From: Zafaria ginkgonis
GTDB taxonomy: Bacteria; Actinomycetota; Actinomycetes; Actinomycetales; Micrococcaceae
Assembly (NCBI RefSeq): GCF_039540195.1
Contig: NZ_BAABEO010000006.1
Location: forward strand, 124,001 to 188,000
DNA length: 64,000 nucleotides
Direction of reading: 5' to 3'
Shown here: positions 32,649 to 41,550 of the stretch, one piece after another
How the letters are laid out: each line of letters starts with the position of its first letter
Numbering within the stretch: position 1 is the stretch's first letter
Notes under the pieces: model-generated
Seen by the model: the letters and a program-made list of their open reading frames with translations, nothing else
Databases searched by the model: none
Told to the model about the DNA's origin: nothing
Program-made: the position numbers and the translations under genes

Positions 32649-33443
32649 ATGATCAGCATCCGGGACGTCTCGACGGTCTTCACGACCGCGGGACAGAACT
32701 TCACGGCCGTGGACGCCGTGTCCCTGGAGATCCCGCGCGGGTCCATCCAGGGCATCATCGGGTTCTCCGGTGCCGGCAAGTCCACGCTGCTGCGCAACAT
32801 CAACCTGCTTGAGCGTCCCACCTCCGGCAGCGTCGTCGTCGACGGCACCGACCTCACCGCGCTCGGCGACGAGGAACTGCGCCGCGAGCGCCACCAGATC
32901 GGCATGATCTTCCAGCACTTCAACCTGCTGAACAACCGCACGGCCCTGCAGAACGTGGAGCTGAGCCTGAAGTTCGCCGGCGTGGGCAAGAAGGACCGCC
33001 GCCGCCGTGCGCAGGAGGCCCTGGAGATCGTGGACCTCGCCGACAAGGCCTCGTCCTACCCGGGCCGGCTCTCCGGCGGGCAGAAGCAGCGCGTCGCGAT
33101 CGCCCGCGCGCTGGCGACCGAGCCGAAGGTGCTGCTCTGCGACGAGCCGACCTCCGCCGTCGACCCGCGCACCACCGCCTCGGTGCTCCAGTACCTCTCC
33201 GACATCAACGCCCAGCTGGGCATCACCACGGTGATCGTCACCCACGAGATGAACGTCATCAAGGCCATCGCGGACAACGTGGCCGTGATGGAGGACGGCG
33301 CCCTCGTGGAGCAGTTCGACCTCGCCGAACTGGAGCGCCCCGGCTTCAGCCCGGCCACCCAGATCGGCCGCTACCTGATCAGCGACGAAATCGCCCTCGA
33401 ACGCCGCCAGCGCGTCCAGCCGAAGGAGACCTCCCTTGTCTAA
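32649..33443 (+). CDS. metN: MetN-like ABC transporter ATP-binding protein without the NIL domain
   Basis: 264 aa. Walker A GFSGAGKST, Q-loop FQHFNLLNNRTALQNV, signature LSGGQKQRVAIARAL, Walker B LLCDEPTSAVDP and H-loop VTHEMNVI all match the MetN/D-methionine transporter group. Typical MetN is about 340 aa and ends with a NIL domain that binds methionine and shuts the transporter; that domain is absent here. The start ATG follows GAGGAGG, and the leader holds a SAM-clan riboswitch. It overlaps the permease gene by 8 bases. Substrate may be methionine or another sulfur compound. Confidence 0.88.
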   Translation: MISIRDVSTVFTTAGQNFTAVDAVSLEIPRGSIQGIIGFSGAGKSTLLRNINLLERPTSGSVVVDGTDLTALGDEELRRERHQIGMIFQHFNLLNNRTALQNVELSLKFAGVGKKDRRRRAQEALEIVDLADKASSYPGRLSGGQKQRVAIARALATEPKVLLCDEPTSAVDPRTTASVLQYLSDINAQLGITTVIVTHEMNVIKAIADNVAVMEDGALVEQFDLAELERPGFSPATQIGRYLISDEIALERRQRVQPKETSLV

Positions 33444-34155
33444 CGTGTCCGTCGCGGCCGCCCTCCCCGCCAACGGCGCCACCGCCTTCGACCTGAACCG
33501 CGTCGTCGAACTGCTGCCGGAGATCGCCGTGGCGATGGGGCAGACCTTTGCCATGCTGCTGGTCGCCATCCCGCTGGCCGTGCTGGTCGGCACCCCGTTG
33601 GGCATCTGGCTCTACTCCATGTCCCCGGTGGGGCTCAAGCCGCGCCCGAAGCTGCACAAGGTCGTGGACGGGCTGGTGAACACCATGCGTTCGTTCCCGT
33701 TCCTGATCCTGCTGATCGCGATCATCCCGATCACCCGCTTCATCGTCGGCACCACCATCGGCACGGCCGCGGTGATCGTGCCGCTGACCATCAACGCCAT
33801 CCCGTACTTCGCCCGCTTCGTCGAGCAGAACCTCACCCAGCTCGGCGGCGGCGTCGTCGAGGCGGCCCGCGCGATGGGAGCCACCCGCGGCCAGATCGTG
33901 CGCGACGTGCTGCTGGTCGAGGCCAAGCCCGCGCTGGTCGGATCGATCACCATCATGACCGTCAGCTTCATCAGCTACTCCGCCATGGCGGGCCTGGTGG
34001 GCGGCGGCGGCATCGGCGACTTCGCCATCCGCTACGGGTACTACCGCTACGAGACCGGCGTGATGTTCCTGGCGATCATCCTGATGATCGTGCTGGTCCA
34101 GGCCGTCCAAATCGGCGGCACCCGGCTGGCCCGCCGCTTCGACAAGCGCCGCTAA
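33436..34155 (+). CDS. metI: MetI-like ABC transporter permease
   Basis: 239 aa, near the usual 217-230. Five hydrophobic segments and the permease EAA loop GGGVVEAARAMGATRGQIVR are seen, with family marks NTMRSFPFLILLIAIIP and MAGLVGGGGIGDFAIRYGY. It overlaps the ATPase gene and forms the membrane channel of a MetNIQ-type importer. The matching lipoprotein is encoded at 38240, after three monooxygenase genes. Confidence 0.9.
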   Translation: MSNVSVAAALPANGATAFDLNRVVELLPEIAVAMGQTFAMLLVAIPLAVLVGTPLGIWLYSMSPVGLKPRPKLHKVVDGLVNTMRSFPFLILLIAIIPITRFIVGTTIGTAAVIVPLTINAIPYFARFVEQNLTQLGGGVVEAARAMGATRGQIVRDVLLVEAKPALVGSITIMTVSFISYSAMAGLVGGGGIGDFAIRYGYYRYETGVMFLAIILMIVLVQAVQIGGTRLARRFDKRR

Positions 34156-34249
34156 GCGCGGGGCAGCCGGGTCCCCTGCGCGGCACGACGCCGGCGCCCG
34201 CTGGCGCGCCCCGCCCCACCTTCCGCACCACCTTCGTCCTAGGAGCACC

Positions 34250-35686
34250 ATGCCCACCACCGCGACCGGCCGTCCGCGCCTGCTGCTCAGCGCGTTCCTG
34301 ATGAACACCACCAGCCACATCCTCGGTGGCCAGTGGCGCCATCCGGAGGCCCAGCAGCACCGCTTCAACGAGCTCTCGCTGTGGACGGACCTGGCCCGCC
34401 AGCTCGAGGACGCCAAGTTCGACGCCATGTTCTTCGCCGACGTCGTGGGCCTCTACGGCGACCACGACGGCGGGTGGGCCTCCCACGTGCGCCGCGGCCT
34501 GCAGGTGCCGGCGAACGATCCGCTGGTGCTGGCCTCCGCGCTGGCCGGGGCCACCCGGGACATCGGCATCGCGGTCACCAGCTCCGTCGTCCAGTCCGAT
34601 CCCTTCCAGCTGGCCCGCCAGCTGTCCACGCTGGACCACCTCACCGGCGGCCGCGTGGCCTGGAACATCGTCACCTCCGTGCTGGAGAACGCCCACCGCA
34701 ACTTCGGCGGCAACGGGCTGACCGCCCACGACGACCGCTACGACTGGGCGGATGAGTACGTGGAGGCCGCCTACAAACTGTGGGAGGGCTCCTGGGAGGA
34801 CGGCGCGCTGCTGCAGGACAAGATCCGCGGCATCCACGCCGACCCGGCCCTGGTCAACAAGATCAACCACCGCGGCACGCGGTACTCGATCGACGGCCCG
34901 CACCTGGTGGCCCCCAGCCCCCAGCGCACCCCGTTCCTCTTCCAGGCCGGCTCCTCCGGGCGCGGGCGCGCCTTCGCCGCCGCCAACGCCGAGGCCACCT
35001 TCCTCTTCGCCCCCAACCCGGAGCATGTGGCCAAGAACGTCGCCGCCGTCCGCCGGCTCGCCGTCGAGGCCGGCCGCGGGGAGCGCGACGTCGCCGTGTT
35101 CGCCGGGCTGTCCTTCGTGATCGGCTCCACCGAGGCGGAGGTCGCCCGCAAGCAGGCCGAGTACGACGAGTACCTGGACCTGGACGCGATCGTCGCCCAC
35201 ATCGGCGGCGGCTTCGGGATCGACCTCGGCGGCCTGCCGCTGGACACCCCGCTGGGCGACGTGCGCACCGAGGGCGGGCAGGGCGTGCTGGCCGCGGTCC
35301 GCGACTCCGTGCCCGGGGGCAACCCCACCATCGGCGACCTGGCCCGCTACCGTGCCAAGAGCATGCAGGTCGCCGGGACCCCGGAGCAGATCGCGGACAC
35401 GTTGGAACGCTGGCAGGACGCCGGCGTGGACGGCATCAACATCATCAACCAGATCATCCCCGGCTCCTTCACGGACTTCATCGAGGGGGTGCTTCCCGAG
35501 CTGCGCCGCCGCGGGCTCGCCCAGACCGAGTACGCCCCGGGCACGCTGCGCGAAAAGGTCTTCGGCCGCGGCCCGCTGCTGGAACCCACCCACCCGGCCG
35601 CCCGCTTCCGCGGGGCCTTCGGCGCCAATTCGGCCGCCGCCACCAACCGGTCCGCCACCGGCGTGCCGGCGGGAGCGGGACAGTGA
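34250..35686 (+). CDS. NtaA/SnaA/DszA family FMN-dependent monooxygenase (second copy)
   Basis: 478 aa; ATG 34250 follows AGGAG. It shares the layout of the 27391-28806 protein: SHILGGQWRHPEAQQHRF, FFADVVGLYGDHDGGW, QSDPFQLARQLSTLDHLTGG, RVAWNIVTSVLENAHRNFGG, and FQAGSSGRGRAFAAANAEA. The segment after the DHLTGG motif is where the family binds FMN and substrate. It lies inside the riboswitch-led MetN/MetI operon and overlaps the next gene by 4 bases (GTGA), so the two enzymes are made together. Probable role: oxygenolytic attack on an imported organosulfur compound. Confidence 0.87.
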   Translation: MPTTATGRPRLLLSAFLMNTTSHILGGQWRHPEAQQHRFNELSLWTDLARQLEDAKFDAMFFADVVGLYGDHDGGWASHVRRGLQVPANDPLVLASALAGATRDIGIAVTSSVVQSDPFQLARQLSTLDHLTGGRVAWNIVTSVLENAHRNFGGNGLTAHDDRYDWADEYVEAAYKLWEGSWEDGALLQDKIRGIHADPALVNKINHRGTRYSIDGPHLVAPSPQRTPFLFQAGSSGRGRAFAAANAEATFLFAPNPEHVAKNVAAVRRLAVEAGRGERDVAVFAGLSFVIGSTEAEVARKQAEYDEYLDLDAIVAHIGGGFGIDLGGLPLDTPLGDVRTEGGQGVLAAVRDSVPGGNPTIGDLARYRAKSMQVAGTPEQIADTLERWQDAGVDGINIINQIIPGSFTDFIEGVLPELRRRGLAQTEYAPGTLREKVFGRGPLLEPTHPAARFRGAFGANSAAATNRSATGVPAGAGQ

Positions 35687-36915
35687 CCGCCAGCCTCCTG
35701 ACCCGCCACGGGGCGCCCGTCCCCAGCGACCGCGAGCGGGAACTCTTCGAGGCCGCGGAGGCGCTGGGCAAGGCGCTGGCCGCCGACGTGCGCGAACGCG
35801 ACGCCGCCAACCGGCCCCCGGTCGCCGAGGCCCAGGCCCTGCGCGATTCCGGGCTGCTGCCGCTGACCGTGCCCGCGCGCTTCGGCGGCGAGGGCATCTC
35901 CTGGAGCACCGCCTTCGAGATCGTCCAGCGCATCGGTCGGCAGGACAACTCCACCGCCCAGCTGCTCGGGTACCACTACATCTTCCAGGCCTTCCCGTAT
36001 CTGGACCTGGACGACGACGCCGCGGCCCGCCTCGCGGAGCAGACCCTCGCCGGCGGCTGGCTCTTCTCCTCCACCGGCACCCCGCAGGGCCAGCAGGTGC
36101 AGGCCCGCCGGGTCGAGGGCGGCTACGTCATCAACGGCAGGAAGCCGTTCGCCACCGGTTCCTACGTTGCCGACCGCATCTACGGCCGCGCGATCCTCAC
36201 CCGCGAGGACGGCACCTCCACCCGGCTCGCGCTGCTGATCGACACCGCCTGGGAGGGTGTGGTCCGCCACGACGACTGGGACGTGCTCGGCTCCCGGCTC
36301 ACCGCCACCAACACGATCGAGTTCCGCGACGTGTTCGTCCCGGACGCCGCCGTCGTCGCCGACCTCGGCGCCTCCGACGAGGCCCGCGCCCCGCACCAGG
36401 TGCTCGCCACCCCGGCCTTCCAGTTGCTGTTCTCCACGGCCTACCTGGCCGCCGCGGAAGGGGCGGTGCTCGCGGCCCGCGACTACACGCGCTCCACCTC
36501 CCGCCCCTGGTACCACGCCGAGGGCCTGGAGAGCGCGGCCGAGGACCCGTTCATCCTCAACCACTACGGCAGCTTCGTGGCCCACCTGACCGGGCTGTCC
36601 GCCGTCGTGCGCGAGGCCGCGCAGGCACTGGACTGGGCCTGGGGCCAGGGCGCGGCCCTGACCGCGGCCGAGCGCGCCGGGGTCGCCGAGCAGGTCGCCG
36701 CCGCCAAGGTCCTCGCCCACGAGGTCGCCCTGGACGTCACGGCGAAGGTCTACGACGCGATGGGTGCCCGCGCGGCCGGCACCGGCTACGGCTTCGACCG
36801 CCACTGGCGGGACGTGCGCACCCACACCCTGCACGACCCGGTCGCCTACAAGTACAACGAGCTCGGCCGCTTCTTCCTCAACGGCACCGAGCCGATCCCC
36901 TCCGCCTACCGCTAA
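35683..36915 (+). CDS. Acyl-CoA dehydrogenase-fold flavin monooxygenase (SfnB/DszC-like), copy A
   Basis: 410 aa from the GTG at 35683, overlapping the stop of the upstream gene. Recognisable segments are VPARFGGEGISWSTAFEIVQ, RIGRQDNSTAQLLGYHYIF, GGWLFSSTGTPQG, GRKPFATGSYVADR, and FDRHWRDVRTHTLHDP. The last motif, with the buried HDP, is typical of DszC-like oxygenases rather than true acyl-CoA dehydrogenases, which carry a catalytic glutamate. It would use FMNH2 and O2. The next gene is a related enzyme, 8 bp away. Confidence 0.83.
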   Translation: MTASLLTRHGAPVPSDRERELFEAAEALGKALAADVRERDAANRPPVAEAQALRDSGLLPLTVPARFGGEGISWSTAFEIVQRIGRQDNSTAQLLGYHYIFQAFPYLDLDDDAAARLAEQTLAGGWLFSSTGTPQGQQVQARRVEGGYVINGRKPFATGSYVADRIYGRAILTREDGTSTRLALLIDTAWEGVVRHDDWDVLGSRLTATNTIEFRDVFVPDAAVVADLGASDEARAPHQVLATPAFQLLFSTAYLAAAEGAVLAARDYTRSTSRPWYHAEGLESAAEDPFILNHYGSFVAHLTGLSAVVREAAQALDWAWGQGAALTAAERAGVAEQVAAAKVLAHEVALDVTAKVYDAMGARAAGTGYGFDRHWRDVRTHTLHDPVAYKYNELGRFFLNGTEPIPSAYR

Positions 36916-36923
36916 GGACCGCC

Positions 36924-38153
36924 TTGACCGTCATTGACACCACCGAACCCGGCAGCGCCGCCGGCACCGCCGCCGACGCGGAGGAAACCGGCTACGCGGA
37001 ACTGGCCGCGCGCTTCGCCCCCGTCTTCGCGCGCATCGCCGAGGGGGCGTTGGGCCGGGACCTGGCCCGCGAACTGCCGTTCGAGGCGGTCCGCTGGCTG
37101 AACGAGGAGCGCTTCGGTGCCCTGCGCGTGCCCGTGAGCCACGGCGGCTTCGGCGCGTCCCTCGAGACCCTGGTGCGCCTGCTGGTGGACCTGGCCGCCG
37201 CCGACCCGAACGTGGCCCACCTCTACCGCTCCCACATCGGGTTCGTGGAGGCGCTGCGCTGGGAATCGGCGCAGGTCCAGGAACGCTGGTACGGGCGGGC
37301 CGCGGCCGGGGAGACCGTCGGCAACGCCTCCACCGAGAAGGGCGGGAACGCGCTGGGCTCCGTGGCGACGCGGCTGGTCCTTGACGACGACGGGTACCGG
37401 CTCGACGGCGAGAAGTTCTACTCCACCGGCACGATCTTCGCCGAATGGACCATGGTGACGGCGGGCCTGGACTCGGGGGAGGACCGCCACTTCGCGATCG
37501 TGCGCACCGGGCAGCCGGGCGTGGAGATCCTGGACGACTGGGACGGGTTCGGGCAGAAGCTCACCGGCACCGGAACCACCCGTTTCCACGGGGCCCGGGT
37601 CGAGGCGGGCGACGTGTTCCCGCGCCGGCTGGAGGCCACGCACCAGAGCGCCGTCTTCCAGTTGGTGCTGCTCTCCGTGCTCGCCGGCATCGCCCGGGCG
37701 TCCCGCGACGAGGCAGCCTCGATCGTGCGCAGCCGCACCAGAACCTTCAACACCGGATCCGGCGCACTGTTCCGCGAGGACCCGCTGATCCTGCAGATCG
37801 TCGGAAAGATCGGGGCCAAGGCGTTCGCGGCGGAGGCCGCCGTCGTTGCCGCCGCCCGGGAGATCGATGCGGCGCTTCAGGAACGGGACTTCGTCCGAGC
37901 GAACGTCGCGGTGGACAACGCCCAGGTCGTGGTGCCCGAACTGGCCCTGGCCGCGGCGCAGCAGCTGTTCGAGGCCACCGGGGCGTCCTCGGTGTCCACC
38001 GCCAAGGGCCTGGACCGGCACTGGCGCAACGCGCAGACCGTCGCCACCCACAACCCGGCGGCCTTCAAGGCCCGGCAGCTGGGCGACCACCTGGTCAACG
38101 GGGTTGCCCCGGTGGGACTGAACGCGATCGGCGAGGCCCGCCGGACGGACTGA
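36924..38153 (+). CDS. Acyl-CoA dehydrogenase-fold flavin monooxygenase (SfnB/DszC-like), copy B
   Basis: 409 aa from a TTG at 36924 with AAGGA five bases upstream; no ATG or GTG fits before the conserved part. The protein is a clear paralogue of the one at 25488: RFAPVFARIAEGA, GEKFYSTGTIFAEW, LDDWDGFGQKLTGTGTT, LDRHWRNAQTVATHNP. It lacks the five-residue N-terminal repeat region of that copy. As third oxygenase of the operon it may act on the imported sulfur compound or its first product. Confidence 0.83.
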   Translation: MTVIDTTEPGSAAGTAADAEETGYAELAARFAPVFARIAEGALGRDLARELPFEAVRWLNEERFGALRVPVSHGGFGASLETLVRLLVDLAAADPNVAHLYRSHIGFVEALRWESAQVQERWYGRAAAGETVGNASTEKGGNALGSVATRLVLDDDGYRLDGEKFYSTGTIFAEWTMVTAGLDSGEDRHFAIVRTGQPGVEILDDWDGFGQKLTGTGTTRFHGARVEAGDVFPRRLEATHQSAVFQLVLLSVLAGIARASRDEAASIVRSRTRTFNTGSGALFREDPLILQIVGKIGAKAFAAEAAVVAAAREIDAALQERDFVRANVAVDNAQVVVPELALAAAQQLFEATGASSVSTAKGLDRHWRNAQTVATHNPAAFKARQLGDHLVNGVAPVGLNAIGEARRTD

Positions 38154-38239
38154 CCCGGTGGCGGATCCGCCCCGCACCGTTTTTCACCCCCGACCAACCT
38201 GCTTCCCACATCTCTGCCTGACCCAAAAGGAGACACACC

Positions 38240-39112
38240 ATGGAACGCCGTTCCTTCCTCACCGGGGCCCTGGGCCTCGGCGCCCTCGCCGGCCTTGGCA
38301 CCCTCACCGGCTGCGGCCTGACCGGCGGCGCTTCGGCGGGCGGTGACAAGACCATCAAGCTGATCGTCACCGAGTCCGCCCCGTACCAGGAGCCCACCAA
38401 GATCGCCCAGAAGATCCTCGAGGGCCAGGGGTGGACGGTCGACGCGAAGTACGTCACCGACATCGTGCAGCCGAACATCGCCGTCGCCAACGGCGAGTTC
38501 GACGCCAACTACTTCCAGCACGGCGCCTACCTGGAGCAGTTCAAGGCCGACAACAACCTGGAACTGGAACCGGCGTTCTACATGTACGGCTCCCCGGGCG
38601 GCATCTACTCCACCAAGCACAAGAGCATCGGGGACCTGCCGGAGGGCGCGAAGATCGCCCTGCCGGTGGACCCGGCCAACAACGGCCGCGCCTTGGCGCT
38701 GCTGGCCAAGCACGGCGAACTGAAGATCACCGAAGGCAAGAGCGTCATCCACGTGTCCCAGAAGGACATCCTGGAGAACCCGAAGAACTTCAGCTTCGTC
38801 GAGGTGGACCAGCAGTCCCTGTCCAAGACCCTGCCGGACGTGGACGCGGGCTTCCTCTTCGTGCGCCTGGGCGCTGAACTGGACATGACCCCGGAGGACG
38901 CGCTGCTGTTCGAGGAGGACGCCGACTCCCTGCCGTACATCTGCATCGTCGCCGCGAAGCCGGGCTTCGTCGAGACGGAGAAGGGCAAGGCGCTCAAGGC
39001 GGCCTACCAGTCCGACGAGGTCAAGGCGTGGTTCGCCAGCTACCTCGGCGGCGTGCTGCCCACCCCGTGGGACCGCGACCCGATCGCCGACGTCGCCACC
39101 TGGAACGTCTGA
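38240..39112 (+). CDS. metQ: MetQ/NlpA family substrate-binding lipoprotein
   Basis: 290 aa; ATG 38240 follows AAAGGAG. An RRSFLTG N-terminus with lipobox LTGC gives lipidation at Cys25; the paired arginines suggest Tat export. NlpA/MetQ marks are KLIVTESAPYQEPTKIAQKI, ANYFQHGAYLEQFKADNNLE and ALPVDPANNGRALALLAKHG. It delivers the substrate to the MetN/MetI-like importer. It lies at the end of the operon, 86 bp after the oxygenases, so oxygenase and import genes are interleaved. Ligand may be methionine or another organosulfur compound. Confidence 0.9.
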   Translation: MERRSFLTGALGLGALAGLGTLTGCGLTGGASAGGDKTIKLIVTESAPYQEPTKIAQKILEGQGWTVDAKYVTDIVQPNIAVANGEFDANYFQHGAYLEQFKADNNLELEPAFYMYGSPGGIYSTKHKSIGDLPEGAKIALPVDPANNGRALALLAKHGELKITEGKSVIHVSQKDILENPKNFSFVEVDQQSLSKTLPDVDAGFLFVRLGAELDMTPEDALLFEEDADSLPYICIVAAKPGFVETEKGKALKAAYQSDEVKAWFASYLGGVLPTPWDRDPIADVATWNV

Positions 39113-39280
39113 TTCCGGCCAGCTGATGGCGGGGGCGGCATCCCCGCCCCGGCTGCCGCAGTTTCGCGGCCGGGCCCGTCACGGGCCCGGCCGCGGAGCC
39201 GTATCCCCGCACTCTCATCCGCACCACGCATGTGAGGAACAAACCACGGGCCCGGGCTGGGTCGGCGCGGCCGGGGCGGC

Positions 39281-39286
39281 TACCGT
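39281..39286 (+). promoter_or_regulatory. -10 element of the CoA-binding protein gene (leaderless)
   Basis: TACCGT ends 6 nt before the ATG at 39293; no ribosome-binding site is seen. Confidence 0.5.
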
Positions 39287-39292
39287 GGGGGC

Positions 39293-39733
39293 ATGTCCAC
39301 GGAACCGACGCCCCAGGCCACGCCGCCGCGCCACACCAACGACCCCGCCGTCGTCCGCCGGCTGCTGGACACCCCGGGGCGGTGGGCCGTCGTCGGACTG
39401 TCCAGCAACCCGCGGCGGGCCGCGGTGGGCGTCTCCCGGTTCCTGATGGACCGGCTCGGCATGGAGATCATCCCGGTCTCGCTGAAGGGCGATGACGTCC
39501 ACGGCCGCACCGGCTACCGGAAGCTGGACGAGATCCCGGGGCCGGTGGACGTCGTGGACTGCTTCGTGAACTCGACCAAGGTGGGGCCGGTGGTGGACCA
39601 GGCGATCGAGATCGGTGCGAAGGCCGTCTGGCTGCAGCTGGGCGTGATCGACGAGGCCGCCGCCGCCCGCGCCAAGGCCGCCGGACTGGACGTCGTGATG
39701 AACACCTGCCCCGTGATGGAAGTCCGGTCCTAG
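39293..39733 (+). CDS. CoA-binding domain protein (YccU-like)
   Basis: 146 aa, the usual size for a stand-alone CoA-binding Rossmann domain. WAVVGLSSNPRRAAVGVSRF is the nucleotide loop, followed by IIPVSLKGDDVHGRTGYRKL, VDVVDCFVNSTKVGPVVDQA and the C-terminal MNTCPVMEV. The domain resembles the alpha subunit of succinyl-CoA synthetase but lacks the ligase part. Function is unknown in any organism beyond CoA binding. It is a single gene with a leaderless promoter and a strong terminator downstream. Confidence 0.85.
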   Translation: MSTEPTPQATPPRHTNDPAVVRRLLDTPGRWAVVGLSSNPRRAAVGVSRFLMDRLGMEIIPVSLKGDDVHGRTGYRKLDEIPGPVDVVDCFVNSTKVGPVVDQAIEIGAKAVWLQLGVIDEAAAARAKAAGLDVVMNTCPVMEVRS

Positions 39734-39860
39734 GATGCGTTGCTAAACCCTATGGGGCTTGTTTTTGGTGGGCTGGTGGCCAGTTGGGAGCGGTTTTCCC
39801 GCTCGGCACCTTAAACGGCCGTATAAAAGGGCCGGCAGGCCGCGGTGAATGCGATGAAAT

Positions 39861-39905
39861 AAAGGGCGGGCCCGGCGGCTGTTTTGCTGCCGGGCCCGCC
39901 CTTTT
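39861..39905. terminator. Bidirectional intrinsic terminator
   Basis: 16-bp perfect stem (AAAGGGCGGGCCCGGC and complement) with a 12-nt loop, ending in TTTT on the plus strand and in an A/T run on the other. It separates the convergent CoA-binding and antiporter genes. Confidence 0.85.
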
Positions 39906-39917
39906 GGGTGTTCCGTG

Positions 39918-41396
39918 TCAGGAAACCGCCACCGGTTCAGCAATTTCCATGGCCGGTTCGAGGGTGGGAACCTTGGTCGGAGTTGAGTCGGCGGCCTCGA
40001 AGCGTCGGCCCCAACCGAAGATGATGGAAGCGATCATGACGAGTGTGAGCGTCAGGGGATAAAGGGTTCCGGCGAAGAGGGCGCCGGCGGAGATTTCCGG
40101 AATGTCGTATCCGCCGATCAGCGTGGCACCGACGAAGAGGAAGGCGCTGAGGAACGGGACGATGCAGCTCAGGCCCATGGCGAAGCAGTCCATGATGTTG
40201 GACCGGCGGTAGGGGTGCAGGCCCACGCGGGCACCGATCTCGTCGGCGACCGGGCCGAAGGTGATCATGGAGGCGGAGTTGACTCCACCGAAGAGCACGG
40301 TGAAGGCGCTGATGCCCAGGGCGATGGACGCTTCGGCGCCCGCCGGAGTGTTGCCCAGCCGGCCGCGGATCAGCGCGGAGGCGACCTTCGTGAGGACGCC
40401 GGCTTCCACCAGGACGCCCATGATGCCGAAGACTCCGATGACGAGGGCGACGGTTCCGAGGATTCCCTGAATGCCGGTGACCAGGTAGCCGCCGGGTGCA
40501 CCCTCGGTGACATTGAGGACGTCGGGCCAGCCGATGAGGCCGGTGGCCAGGGCCGTGGCGGTGCCGAGGACAAGGCCGACGGTGATGGCCTTGAAGATGT
40601 CCCGGGTGATGATGGCTGCTGCGAGCATGACGGCGACGGGGATCAGCATCCAGAGCCCTGCGGGGTTGGAGTTTTCGGCGAGGATGTCGGTGGTTGCCCC
40701 GGTCGGGCTTCCACCCAGGATTGCGAAGAGGACGACGCTCACGCCGGCCGCCGCCAGTGCGTAGCGCAGCCGGGACTTGACCACACCTCCGATGTCGGCG
40801 GTTGCATCCTTGTGGCGGAAGCGCTGGGTGGAAGCGGAGATGATGGTGGTATCGGAGACCGGGGCAAGGTTATCGCCGAAGATCGCGCCGGAGAGGATGG
40901 CTCCGGCGAGCATGGCGGGATCGGATCCGAGGGTCAGGCCGGCGGCGAAGAAAATCGGAAAGGCGGTGAACATGGTTCCGATTGAGGATCCGGTCGACAT
41001 GGAGACCGCGCAGACGGCGATGAACGTGAAGACCGTGAATGCCGCCCCGCCGACGCCGAGGGCATCAGCGAGCCAGACGAAACCGCCTGAGAGCTGTGAG
41101 ACCTTGATGAGCTCCGAGTACATGCCGATCACGAACAGGATGGCGACGATGGTCATCGAGGCCGGGCTCGCGAAACCCCGTAGGGCCGCGTCCCAAAAAC
41201 CCTTGTAATCCCGGGCGAACAGTGCTCCGGCAAGGAGGCCGAGGAATGCCCCCATGGCCAGGGCCGTCATGTCGAATGCCTTGAACACGACGAAGTAGGC
41301 CACGCAGGTGGCGAGGAAGACGAGAAGCGGGACGAAGCTAACGACCCACCCTCCCCGGAAGCGCAGGACTTGGGAAACGCTAGAATGCTCGGTCAT
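39918..41396 (-). CDS. nhaC: NhaC family Na+/H+ antiporter
   Basis: 492 aa, about 11-12 hydrophobic segments. The family motif GAIFGDNLAPVSDTTIISA and the early FITAVC-like FIAVCAVSMSTGSSIGTMF are clear, as is a second SASMITFGPVAD region. Proteins of this group exchange sodium for protons or transport organic acids and amino acids (malate/lactate or arginine/ornithine relatives). It is divergent from an XRE-cupin regulator and near an aminotransferase and RidA, so here it may import an amino acid rather than serve pH balance. That is an inference from context. Confidence 0.85.
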   Translation of the reverse strand: MTEHSSVSQVLRFRGGWVVSFVPLLVFLATCVAYFVVFKAFDMTALAMGAFLGLLAGALFARDYKGFWDAALRGFASPASMTIVAILFVIGMYSELIKVSQLSGGFVWLADALGVGGAAFTVFTFIAVCAVSMSTGSSIGTMFTAFPIFFAAGLTLGSDPAMLAGAILSGAIFGDNLAPVSDTTIISASTQRFRHKDATADIGGVVKSRLRYALAAAGVSVVLFAILGGSPTGATTDILAENSNPAGLWMLIPVAVMLAAAIITRDIFKAITVGLVLGTATALATGLIGWPDVLNVTEGAPGGYLVTGIQGILGTVALVIGVFGIMGVLVEAGVLTKVASALIRGRLGNTPAGAEASIALGISAFTVLFGGVNSASMITFGPVADEIGARVGLHPYRRSNIMDCFAMGLSCIVPFLSAFLFVGATLIGGYDIPEISAGALFAGTLYPLTLTLVMIASIIFGWGRRFEAADSTPTKVPTLEPAMEIAEPVAVS

Positions 41397-41446
41397 GGCA
41401 ATCCTTCAAGAAGAGGACAATGTCAGAAAATGCGGTTTGATCGGGG

Positions 41447-41483
41447 CTACATAATGCTGGAGCCGATAAGATCACTTATGTAG
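41447..41483. promoter_or_regulatory. Inverted repeat in the antiporter/XRE divergent region
   Basis: CTACATAA (41447-41454) and TTATGTAG (41476-41483) are perfect reverse complements 21 bp apart in an AT-rich patch. A dimeric regulator could bind both halves; the XRE-cupin protein is the candidate. Confidence 0.5.
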
Positions 41484-41550
41484 TGTCAGTGCAATGATTT
41501 CGATAAAATTTAATGAGGCTGAAATTTTGGCAGGCTTCAGGTGAGGATGG

